From JBGZFC01 sp964631255 (GTDB lineage: Bacteria > Bacteroidota > Bacteroidia > Bacteroidales > Dysgonomonadaceae): 5,875 nt of DNA. Positions 1-5,820 of this stretch are shown here, piece by piece; within the stretch, counting starts at the first letter, position 1, and each line of letters opens with the position of its first letter. The stretch lies in the NCBI GenBank assembly GCA_964631255.1, contig CAZVWS010000081.1:1-5875 (forward strand), written 5' to 3'. The notes under the pieces were generated by a model that saw only the letters and a list, made by a program, of their open reading frames with translations, did not search any database and was not told where the DNA came from. Position numbers and translations under genes: made by a program.

Positions 1-4
1 CATT

Positions 5-34
5 TTGACCTGTTTTTTACAAAAAAACTGTCAA
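5..34. repeat. A/T-rich imperfect inverted repeat (hairpin)
   Basis: TTGAC (5-9) pairs with GTCAA (30-34), and GTTTTTT (12-18) pairs with AAAAAAC (22-28). The loop is ACA, and a small 2x1 internal loop separates the two stem parts, giving 12 base pairs. No clear U-tract follows on either strand, so it is not a typical intrinsic terminator. It may mark the 3' end of a gene lying left of the window. The pairing is seen directly; the role is unknown. Confidence 0.4.
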
Positions 35-63
35 CCTATTTCAGGACAAGACATTATGAACTC

Positions 64-96
64 TAAACCTTAAACCTTAAACCTTAAACTTTAAAC
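64..96. repeat. 7-bp tandem repeat, unit TAAACCT, about 4.7 copies
   Basis: Units lie at 64-70, 71-77, 78-84, 85-91 (one C-to-T change) and 92-96 (partial). The array sits in the non-coding region about 100 bp upstream of the dxr promoter. The unit superficially resembles a plant-type telomere repeat (CCCTAAA), but with a different unit and so few copies this is coincidence. Short arrays like this can vary in copy number by slippage. No function is visible. Confidence 0.75.
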
Positions 97-108
97 AAAA
101 AAACAGCT

Positions 109-131
109 ATTTCACTTCGTTCAACATGACA
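109..131. repeat. possible dispersed intergenic repeat fragment
   Basis: On the minus strand this reads TGTCATGTTGAACGAAGTGA followed by AAT. That resembles a loose family of short intergenic repeats (TGTCAT..TGAgCGAAGtGAA..) that I recall from many Bacteroidota genomes. Only one copy is present here, so repeat status rests on memory of the family rather than on this window. The stretch from about 132 to 195 shows nothing further that I can name. Confidence 0.3.
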
Positions 132-195
132 AAACGGGTAGTAGATAAAGTGCATAACTATGCAACGGGTTTTTCATTATTTTCTGTTTGATATA

Positions 196-226
196 TTGTT
201 TCCCAAACGTAATTTAATTACCTTTG
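196..226 (+). promoter_or_regulatory. Bacteroides-type promoter for dxr-rseP(-metF)
   Basis: The -7 box TACCTTTG (219-226) matches TAnnTTTG exactly, and TTG at 196-198 fits the -33 element with a 20-bp spacer. Transcription should start near 230-232, about 20 nt before the dxr ATG. No Shine-Dalgarno sequence is seen in that leader, as is usual in Bacteroidota. It is the only good promoter match found upstream of dxr. Confidence 0.65.
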
Positions 227-251
227 CACACTTCTTCTGTAAAACAAATAG

Positions 252-1430
252 ATGGACAATAAAAAAAGGAAAATAGCAATACTCGGCTCCACCGGTTCCA
301 TTGGCACACAAGCCTTGCAAGTCATCGCCAATCACCCCGATAAATTCGAGGCATACGCCTTGGTAGCCAACAACCAGGTCGAAAAACTCGTGGAGCAAGC
401 ACACACCTTTCATCCCGAAATAGTGGTTATTGCCAACGAGCAGAAATACCAATACCTCAAACAATCTTTAGCTCATTTGCCCATCAAAGTTTGGGCAGGT
501 GCCGATGCCATAGAACAGGTAGTGCAAGATGCACAAATAGACATGGTACTAACCGCCATGGTAGGATTTTCGGGTCTCAAACCAACCATAGCCGCCATCA
601 AAGCAGGCAAAACTATTGCCTTGGCAAACAAAGAGACGCTGGTAGTTGCCGGAGAGCTCATAACCAAACTCGCTATGCAACACAAAACACCCATTCTGCC
701 GGTCGATTCCGAACATTCTGCCATCTTCCAATGCTTGCAGGGCGAAGAAACGAACCAAATCGATAAAATATTGCTTACCGCATCGGGCGGACCGTTCCGT
801 TGCTTCACCGACGAACAACTACAAAACGCCACCAAATCGCAAGCCTTGCTCCATCCAAATTGGAATATGGGAGCCAAAGTTACCATAGACTCTGCCTCTC
901 TCATGAACAAAGGCTTAGAAATGATTGAAGCCAAATGGCTATTCGGTGTGCAACCGACACAAATAGAAGTGGTGGTGCATCCGCAATCCATCATACACTC
1001 CATGGTGCAGTTCAAAGACCATTCGGTCATGGCGCAACTGGGCTCGCCCGATATGCGTGTGCCCATACAATATGCCTTCTCTTATCCCCGCCGCTTTCGG
1101 TCAGAAGCAAAACCCATTAATCTGTTCGAGTTGGCTAGCCTCACCTTCGAAAAACCGGACACCCGCAAGTTCCGTAATCTGCTTTTGGCATACCAAGCCA
1201 TAGACAAAGGCGGCAATATGCCCTGCATCATGAACGCGGCAAACGAAGTGGCTGTAGCACTATTCTTAGAAGAAAAAATTGGCTTCCTCGATATGGGACA
1301 TCTCATCGAGCAAACCATGCAAAAAACCACGTTCATACAAAACCCAACACTACAAGATTATATTCACACGGATGCACAAGCGAGACAAATTGCCCGCGAG
1401 CTATCTACAAACAACAAACAAATATTCTGA
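252..1430 (+). CDS. dxr: 1-deoxy-D-xylulose 5-phosphate reductoisomerase
   Basis: Cytosolic NADPH- and metal-dependent enzyme (also IspC) that converts DXP to MEP, the committed step of the non-mevalonate isoprenoid pathway and the target of fosmidomycin. The 392-aa length is normal for the family. The nucleotide-binding loop GSTGSIG lies at residues 12-18. Metal ligands are D152 and E154 (PVDSEHSAIFQ) plus E223. Substrate and flexible-loop residues include S178 (TASGGP), H201 and W204 (HPNWNMGAKVTIDS), S214, N219 and K220. The C-terminal helical domain carries MNAANEVAVALFL. All key residues are present and the frame is intact. The ATG lies about 20 nt after the predicted transcription start and puts the Rossmann loop at the usual distance from the N-terminus. 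Its stop shares one base with the rseP start, implying translational coupling. A 197-aa antisense reading frame inside it is a shadow. Confidence 0.97.
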   Translation: MDNKKRKIAILGSTGSIGTQALQVIANHPDKFEAYALVANNQVEKLVEQAHTFHPEIVVIANEQKYQYLKQSLAHLPIKVWAGADAIEQVVQDAQIDMVLTAMVGFSGLKPTIAAIKAGKTIALANKETLVVAGELITKLAMQHKTPILPVDSEHSAIFQCLQGEETNQIDKILLTASGGPFRCFTDEQLQNATKSQALLHPNWNMGAKVTIDSASLMNKGLEMIEAKWLFGVQPTQIEVVVHPQSIIHSMVQFKDHSVMAQLGSPDMRVPIQYAFSYPRRFRSEAKPINLFELASLTFEKPDTRKFRNLLLAYQAIDKGGNMPCIMNAANEVAVALFLEEKIGFLDMGHLIEQTMQKTTFIQNPTLQDYIHTDAQARQIARELSTNNKQIF

Positions 1431-2752
1431 TGGAATCATTCCTTATTAAAGCATTACAACTAATCATGAGTTTATCCATACTCGTTATCGTACATGAGTT
1501 TGGACACTTCCTTTTCGCACGCATTTTCAAGATAAGGGTAGAGAAATTCTATCTCTTTTTCGACGCTTGGTTCGCACTCTTCAGATACAAGCCAAAAAAC
1601 AGCGAAACAGAATATGGTATCGGCTGGTTACCATTGGGCGGGTACGTGAAAATTTCGGGTATGATAGACGAGTCCATGGACAAAGAGCAGATGCAATTAC
1701 CGCCCCAACCGTGGGAGTTCCGCTCCAAACCGGCATGGCAAAGACTACTGGTTATGGTGGCAGGCGTGTTGTTCAATCTGTTGCTGGCGTTCTTTATCTA
1801 TTCCATGATTGTATTTACCTGGGGCGACTCGTTCGTGCCCATGAAAAATGTGAAATCGGGTATGATTTATAGCGAACCGGCAAAAGAAGTGGGCTTTCGC
1901 GATGGCGATATACTCCTTTATGCCGATGGAAAAGATATCATAGACCGTGGCGATATAGTGGACAATTTTGCAGCACAAGTAATAGATGCCAAGCAAGTTA
2001 CCGTGCTCAGAGAAGGCGTGCAAGTGAATATCGCCATCCCCGAAGACTTCATGAAACAACTCATGCGCGAGAAAAAAGGATTTGCCGGATACAAAAACGA
2101 TGTGCCCGTGGTTGTAGGAAAAGTTCAAGCAGGCTCCGAAGCCGATAAAATTGGTTTACTTCCGGGCGATAGTATCGTGGCTATCAATAATATACCTACA
2201 AATACGTTCAACGAATTCACCAACGAGCTACAAAAACAGAAAGAACAAGCCATTACCCTAAGCATATATCGGGCAGGCACGTTACTCCAAAAGCAAGCAC
2301 AAATAGGTGCCGATGCCATTCTCGGCTTCAATCTCCGCACATTTGTCCAAACCAACAGATACTCTTTCTTCCAATCCTTTCCCGAAGGTATCCGCTATGG
2401 CATTCGCACCTTAAAAGGATATGTCTCGCAATTCAAATACGTGTTTACCAAAGAGGGAGCCGGTTCGCTGGGCGGATTCGGAACATTGGGAAATCTGTTT
2501 CCCGCCAAATGGAGTTGGTTCGCTTTCTGGAAGATGACCGCTTTCCTCTCTGTGATACTTGCTTTCATGAATATACTTCCCATCCCGGCATTGGATGGAG
2601 GGCATGTTATGTTTCTTCTCTACGAAGTGATTTCGGGCCGAAAGGCAAGCGAAAAAGTGATGGAGTATGCCCAAATGGTTGGTATGTTCTTGTTGTTGGC
2701 ACTGCTGCTATATGCCAACGGGATGGATATAGTACGAGCCATTTTCAAGTAG
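1430..2752 (+). CDS. rseP: RseP-family site-2 zinc metalloprotease (M50)
   Basis: Intramembrane protease of the inner membrane. Family members cleave membrane-bound anti-sigma factors after a site-1 cut, and leftover signal peptides. The 440-aa length is close to E. coli RseP. The zinc motif HEFGH is at residues 22-26 in the first membrane segment (about 7-27). The third zinc ligand is D389 in NILPIPALDGGH (381-392) in a later membrane segment. Other hydrophobic spans lie near 103-131 and 414-432. Between them are two PDZ domains: a diverged one at about 140-205 and a clearer one at about 226-295 (QAGSEADKIGLLPGDSIVAI). The sequence GSLGGFGTLG at 345-354 precedes the C-terminal membrane part. 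The start overlaps the dxr stop (TGATG). Proximity of dxr and rseP is common in bacteria. The natural substrate cannot be read here: no sigma/anti-sigma pair is in the window. Confidence 0.95.
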   Translation: MESFLIKALQLIMSLSILVIVHEFGHFLFARIFKIRVEKFYLFFDAWFALFRYKPKNSETEYGIGWLPLGGYVKISGMIDESMDKEQMQLPPQPWEFRSKPAWQRLLVMVAGVLFNLLLAFFIYSMIVFTWGDSFVPMKNVKSGMIYSEPAKEVGFRDGDILLYADGKDIIDRGDIVDNFAAQVIDAKQVTVLREGVQVNIAIPEDFMKQLMREKKGFAGYKNDVPVVVGKVQAGSEADKIGLLPGDSIVAINNIPTNTFNEFTNELQKQKEQAITLSIYRAGTLLQKQAQIGADAILGFNLRTFVQTNRYSFFQSFPEGIRYGIRTLKGYVSQFKYVFTKEGAGSLGGFGTLGNLFPAKWSWFAFWKMTAFLSVILAFMNILPIPALDGGHVMFLLYEVISGRKASEKVMEYAQMVGMFLLLALLLYANGMDIVRAIFK

Positions 2753-2765
2753 AGAACAAATACAC

Positions 2766-2775
2766 GTGCATGCAC
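2766..2775. repeat. 10-bp perfect palindrome in the rseP-metF gap
   Basis: GTGCATGCAC is a perfect inverted repeat with no loop, in the 39-bp gap and 16 bp before the metF ATG. It cannot form a normal terminator hairpin and no T-run follows. It could be a dimeric regulator site or chance. The palindrome is seen directly; any role is speculation. Confidence 0.3.
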
Positions 2776-2791
2776 ATATAAAAAACACGCT

Positions 2792-3742
2792 ATGGAGAAA
2801 TCAGACTGGATACATAACAAAGAAAAGCCCTCATTCTCATTCGAGTTGCTGCCCCCGCTCAAAGGAAACAGCATCAACCAGGTTTTTCGTGCCATAGACC
2901 GTTTGAAAGATTTCAATCCGAAATACATCAATATCACAACGCACCACAGCGAAAATATTTACAAAGAGGATGAGTTCGGTCAAATTCAGAAAATAAACAT
3001 CCGCAAACGTCCCGGTTCGGTGGCAATTGCCGCGGCTATACAAAACAAGTATGGCATAAAAGCCGTGCCGCATATCGTTTGTACCGGTTTTTCGAAAGAA
3101 GAAACAGAGTACGCGCTCATCGACCTCGAGTTTCTGGATGTTACCGAATTGCTCCTGTTGCGTGGCGATACACACAAATTGGATGCCTCCCAGCGCCGCA
3201 TGGATAGCCACGCGCATGCCGTAGATTTGCAACAACAGGTAGAAAACTTCAATCGCGGTATCGCGTTAGATGGCTCCCGTTTTGCCGAACCCCAAAAAGC
3301 GTTTACCTACGGTATGGCTTGTTATCCCGAAAAACACGAGGAGTCGCCCAACATGGATTCCGAAATCTATTACACCAAAATGAAAGCCGATAACGGAGCC
3401 GATTATTTGGTTACTCAGATGTTTTTCGACAACCAAAAATATTTCGATTTTATTGCCCGTTGCCGGGCCGAAGGCATAACCATTCCCATTATTCCGGGCA
3501 TAAAACCGGTACACCTCATGAGCCAACTCAACGTGTTGCCACGCATTTTCCGAACAGAATTGCCGCAAGATTTAGAAAAAGAGCTTCGCTTGTGCCAATC
3601 GGATGCCGATGCCATAGAGGTAGGCGTGGAGTGGTGCTTGCAGCAAAGCAAAGAGTTGTTACAAAAAGGAGTACCCGGAATCCATTATTATGCTTTGGGG
3701 GCGGTAGAAAGCATTTATCGGGTAGCAAAAGAGGTGTATTGA
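2792..3742 (+). CDS. metF: Methylenetetrahydrofolate reductase
   Basis: Cytosolic flavoenzyme that reduces 5,10-methylene-THF to 5-methyl-THF, the methyl donor for methionine synthase. At 316 aa it is slightly longer than E. coli MetF (296 aa); the extra length is partly a 13-residue N-terminal lead before FSFELLPP (15-22). E18 in that motif corresponds to the catalytic glutamate. LLLRGD (121-126) supplies the flavin-side aspartate. Other family blocks are VPHIVCTGF (92-100), CYPEKHEES (177-185), TQMFFD (208-213), IIPGIKP (233-239) and PGIHYYALG (295-303). It is an intact single-domain bacterial TIM-barrel type, without the regulatory domain of eukaryotic MTHFR. No TAnnTTTG box was found in the end of rseP or the 39-bp gap, so it is probably read through from dxr-rseP. 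No riboswitch is visible, and there is no room for one in the gap. Confidence 0.96.
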   Translation: MEKSDWIHNKEKPSFSFELLPPLKGNSINQVFRAIDRLKDFNPKYINITTHHSENIYKEDEFGQIQKINIRKRPGSVAIAAAIQNKYGIKAVPHIVCTGFSKEETEYALIDLEFLDVTELLLLRGDTHKLDASQRRMDSHAHAVDLQQQVENFNRGIALDGSRFAEPQKAFTYGMACYPEKHEESPNMDSEIYYTKMKADNGADYLVTQMFFDNQKYFDFIARCRAEGITIPIIPGIKPVHLMSQLNVLPRIFRTELPQDLEKELRLCQSDADAIEVGVEWCLQQSKELLQKGVPGIHYYALGAVESIYRVAKEVY

Positions 3743-3751
3743 TACTTCTGC

Positions 3752-3784
3752 AAAAAAACAGCAGCTGCTTGTGTGCAACTGCTG
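3752..3784 (-). terminator. intrinsic terminator between convergent genes
   Basis: CAGCAGCTGC (3759-3768) and GCAACTGCTG (3775-3784) form a 10-position stem with one C/A mismatch and a 6-nt loop. On the minus strand the stem is followed directly by seven T (3752-3758), the classic intrinsic form, and it lies about 50 nt after the stop of the HU/SPOR gene. In the plus direction the hairpin follows the metF stop by 16 nt, but only a poor T-run comes after, so it is at best a weak plus-strand terminator. Confidence 0.65.
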
Positions 3785-3833
3785 CCCTGTCTTTGTAAGA
3801 AGAGTTCGGTATTTTCTACCTTATATTGTCTTG

Positions 3834-4793
3834 TTATTTGTCATATTTCAGTACCCAGGCATCGCTGTATTCGGGATGTTTTTTGCGAACTTCACGCAGA
3901 TATGTTTCTGCCAAATCTCTATCGGAAAACGAATCTACATACACGTTGATTCTTCCGGAACGGTGCAACCATGCCGTGTGATTAAATCCCTCGCTCTTTA
4001 GCTTTTCCGTAATCTGCTCGGCAACTTTATTTACCTCGTAAACGCCCATGATTATATAAAAAATCTTCTCGTTGGGCACACTGTTTGTTTCCGCGATAGT
4101 GCTTTCGTAGTTGGCTGCAGGGGCATGTGGTGTGGAAATAGTAGTTGCTGCAACCGGGTTTTCGTTTCTCATTCTATACTCCGGGAGAGTGGTTTTATTT
4201 TCAAAAATAGATTTCTCCGATAGTAAATTGGCGTGTTGTCTTTGCAACGGATTGTCCTGAACAGGCAATACAAACAGGATGAGTCCTATAATAGATGCCG
4301 CGGCTGTAGTGATAATTGCCTTGCGTCGAATGTTTTTACCGGAATTTTGTTTGGTTCTTTCTTCAAAATCGGGACGAAGTTGAATAACCGGTTTCAGCGT
4401 GGTGTGTGTGAGACCGAAAAACGCGGGATGAACAAACGGTTTGGGAACGTAGATAAACCGACTGTCGCTATTCATCTTCATCACGCCCATTTCGCCCAAA
4501 TCTACACTCTTCTCTTCCCGAAGCTTGTGCCGCAAGTCCGATACCGCTTCGTTGATGGCACGAGTTGCCTCGTCAGAGGTTAGTTTGTGCGTTTTCATAT
4601 ACGATTGCAACAGCAAACCATCGTTATGTGTCAATTCTTTGTTGAATACCAAATCGCTATACGGCGCATGCAATGCTGCAATGCCATCGCGTTTAGCGGC
4701 ATTGCTGTTCACAATAAATCCGCCCAAATTGGGTACAATGACACAATTGTGGTTTAGCAACAAATATTCTATGTGTTGGATGAGTCTATTCAT
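3834..4793 (-). CDS. HU-CCDC81-like and SPOR-domain membrane protein
   Basis: 319-aa bitopic membrane protein. Residues 1 to about 125 match the bacterial HU-CCDC81 type (MNRLIQHIEYLLLNHNCVIV.., then NLGGFIVN), a diverged HU/IHF fold in two parts. A basic stretch KNIRRK (153-158) precedes one membrane helix (about 159-177). A linker rich in N, T, A and P (about 178-240) leads to a SPOR domain (about 244-316: FYIIMGVYEV.., INVYVDSFSD.., EYSDAWVL). By the positive-inside rule the HU part is cytoplasmic and the SPOR domain periplasmic. SPOR domains bind denuded septal peptidoglycan. A role linking DNA or a cytoplasmic scaffold to the cell wall is inference; no substrate or partner is known from this sequence. 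The start at 4793 is chosen because family members begin with this MN..IQHIE sequence and a promoter sits just upstream. The frame stays open to 4949, but those 52 residues overlap ruvC and look non-coding. Confidence 0.88.
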   Translation of the reverse strand: MNRLIQHIEYLLLNHNCVIVPNLGGFIVNSNAAKRDGIAALHAPYSDLVFNKELTHNDGLLLQSYMKTHKLTSDEATRAINEAVSDLRHKLREEKSVDLGEMGVMKMNSDSRFIYVPKPFVHPAFFGLTHTTLKPVIQLRPDFEERTKQNSGKNIRRKAIITTAAASIIGLILFVLPVQDNPLQRQHANLLSEKSIFENKTTLPEYRMRNENPVAATTISTPHAPAANYESTIAETNSVPNEKIFYIIMGVYEVNKVAEQITEKLKSEGFNHTAWLHRSGRINVYVDSFSDRDLAETYLREVRKKHPEYSDAWVLKYDK

Positions 4794-4797
4794 ACAG

Positions 4798-4828
4798 CAA
4801 AGATAGAGTTTTTTAGATTTAATAACAA
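4798..4828 (-). promoter_or_regulatory. promoter for the HU/SPOR gene, very close to its ATG
   Basis: Read on the minus strand, TATCTTTG (4805-4798) is an exact TAnnTTTG box, and TTG (4828-4826) lies 20 bp upstream. Only four bases separate the box from the ATG at 4793. Transcription would therefore start at or within a base or two of the start codon, giving a leaderless or nearly leaderless mRNA. The box is identical to the one before the tRNA. Confidence 0.65.
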
Positions 4829-4829
4829 G

Positions 4830-4852
4830 AAAAAAGGGGCATAAACTTTGCC
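4830..4852 (-). terminator. weak candidate terminator after ruvC
   Basis: On the minus strand, GGCA (4852-4849) and TGCC (4841-4838) form a 4-bp stem with a 7-nt loop, then CC and six T (4835-4830). It begins right after the ruvC stop codon. The stem is short, though A-rich sequence before it could pair with the T-run around a bulge. It borders the -33 element of the next promoter. Termination may be partial. Confidence 0.3.
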
Positions 4853-5428
4853 TTATTTTTTTATTTTTTCCGGATTTTGGTTGGCAAAATCTTTCCAACT
4901 CTTGTATTTTGCCGCTTGCATATCCACTCCCGATTGGTAATAGTGGCACAAAGCGGCTGCCAGTCCGTCCGTAGCATCCAGTTGTGGAAGCATAGCTTCA
5001 TCGGGTATATGCAGAATTTTTTGCAACATATATGCCACTTGCTCCTTTGCCGCGCGTCCGTTTCCGGTAATTGCCATTTTTATTTTGAGCGGTGCATATT
5101 CAAAAATGGGTATGTCGCGCGAGATGGCGGCAGCAATGGCAACTCCTTGCGCACGTCCCAACTTGAGCATACTTTGCACGTTCTTGCCAAAAAAAGGTGC
5201 TTCTATGGCCAGCTCGTCGGGCAAAAACTCATCGATAAGTCCCAGTACACGCTTGTGTATCTTTGCCAGTCGCAGGTAGTGGTCTTCATACTTGTCAAGC
5301 TGCATGATACCCATTGCCAAATGCGATGGTTTGTTGTTCACCACCTTCAGAATACCATATCCCATAACCTGTGTGCCGGGGTCGATACCCATAATTATCC
5401 GCTCTTTTATTACCTTGTTTTGTATCAT
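4853..5428 (-). CDS. ruvC: Holliday junction resolvase RuvC
   Basis: Dimeric Mg2+-dependent endonuclease that cuts Holliday junctions made by homologous recombination, acting with RuvAB in the cytoplasm. The 191-aa length is a little above E. coli RuvC (173 aa). The four catalytic acids are all present: D16 (MGIDPGTQVMGYG), E76 (LAIEAPFFGKNVQ), and D151 with D154 (DATDGLAAALCH). The block MLKLGRAQGVA (87-97) and the APLKIKMAITGNG segment (112-124) are also typical. The start at 5428 leaves about 12 residues before the first strand, as I recall for Bacteroidota homologues, and forms an ATGA overlap with the stop of the upstream gene, so translation is probably coupled. M13 is a weaker alternative start. 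ruvA and ruvB are not in the window. A 188-aa opposite-strand frame here is a shadow. Confidence 0.97.
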   Translation of the reverse strand: MIQNKVIKERIIMGIDPGTQVMGYGILKVVNNKPSHLAMGIMQLDKYEDHYLRLAKIHKRVLGLIDEFLPDELAIEAPFFGKNVQSMLKLGRAQGVAIAAAISRDIPIFEYAPLKIKMAITGNGRAAKEQVAYMLQKILHIPDEAMLPQLDATDGLAAALCHYYQSGVDMQAAKYKSWKDFANQNPEKIKK

Positions 5429-5733
5429 AAATCGATGTGCTGAAGTAATGTTGCAAAACAGAGAACCCGTTGCTCAAACCGTTGCTGGAGCATGGTTTGC
5501 AACTCTTTTCCATGTGTTTGGTGCCATTTTTCTAAGATGGAAATATCTTTTGCTTTCAGCTCCAAAGCGTACGAATAGCCTTCTTCTTCGGTATGACCAA
5601 ATACACGAGCCAATCTGGGAGCAGTCATTTCCTTGCTTTGTGTAGCGAAAGGGATGTATTGGCGGTGCAGAAAATCTAAAAAATCTTGTTGTAAATCCTT
5701 CTCAACATGAAATGTTATGTTGTAAATAATCAT
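5425..5733 (-). CDS. DUF4286 family protein
   Basis: Small 102-aa protein of unknown function. It opens with MIIYNITFHVEKDLQQDFLD and ends with FATLLQHIDL, both characteristic of the DUF4286 family as I recall it from Bacteroidota. There is no signal peptide or membrane segment, so it is probably cytoplasmic. The alternating strand/helix pattern (strand at 2-10, helix at about 11-26, strand at about 51-60, helix at about 62-88) suggests a small alpha/beta fold of the ferredoxin-like or dimeric barrel kind; that is inference. It precedes ruvC and overlaps it by 4 nt. The ATG at 5733 follows an A/T-rich leader with seven T just before it and no Shine-Dalgarno sequence. No catalytic motif is recognised, and a link to recombination rests only on gene order. 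Confidence 0.85.
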   Translation of the reverse strand: MIIYNITFHVEKDLQQDFLDFLHRQYIPFATQSKEMTAPRLARVFGHTEEEGYSYALELKAKDISILEKWHQTHGKELQTMLQQRFEQRVLCFATLLQHIDL

Positions 5734-5772
5734 AAAAAAATGTCTTCAAACTAAATTAAATGCTCCAATCGA

Positions 5773-5802
5773 TTGCAAATTTAAATAAAATATCTATCTT
5801 TG
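5773..5802 (+). promoter_or_regulatory. promoter for tRNA-Ala
   Basis: The -7 box TATCTTTG (5795-5802) matches TAnnTTTG exactly. TTG (5773-5775) lies 19 bp upstream. Transcription should begin near 5806-5808, giving a 5' extension of about 13-15 nt on the tRNA for RNase P to remove. It occupies almost the same DNA as the opposite-strand promoter for DUF4286-ruvC. Confidence 0.6.
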
Positions 5803-5806
5803 CCAA
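5776..5806 (-). promoter_or_regulatory. promoter for DUF4286-ruvC
   Basis: On the minus strand TAAATTTG (5783-5776) matches TAnnTTTG, and TTG (5806-5804) is 20 bp upstream. Transcription would start near 5770, about 37 nt before the ATG. An alternative is TTAGTTTG (5754-5747, one mismatch) with TTG at 5778-5776, 21 bp upstream. The region is A/T-rich, so chance matches are possible. Confidence 0.45.
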
Positions 5807-5820
5807 CTCAAATTGAAAAT

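Noticed and set aside
1..66. Possible C-terminal tail of a gene entering from the left on the plus strand (frame 1, stop at 64-66)
   Set aside because: Frame 2 is open over nearly the same length (stop at 71-73), so short A/T-rich open frames arise here by chance. The roughly 21 residues match no family I know, so no partial gene is called.
64..96. Telomere-like repeat
   Set aside because: The unit is TAAACCT rather than CCCTAAA, there are fewer than five copies, and the surroundings are bacterial core genes.
64..131. CRISPR array
   Set aside because: The repeat unit is only 7 bp and is directly tandem with no spacers.
473..1066. 197-aa minus-strand open frame
   Set aside because: It lies wholly inside dxr, is rich in Cys, Met and Ser as expected of an antisense shadow, and shows no recognisable domain.
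2753..2791. SAM-type riboswitch controlling metF
   Set aside because: The gap is only 39 nt and shows no multi-stem structure or terminator.
4794..4949. 52-residue N-terminal extension of the HU/SPOR protein
   Set aside because: It overlaps the end of ruvC, runs through the promoter and possible terminator, and family members begin at the methionine encoded at 4793.
4877..5443. 188-aa plus-strand open frame
   Set aside because: It is antisense to ruvC, whose catalytic residues are all present. The translation is rich in Cys, His and Leu with no domain.
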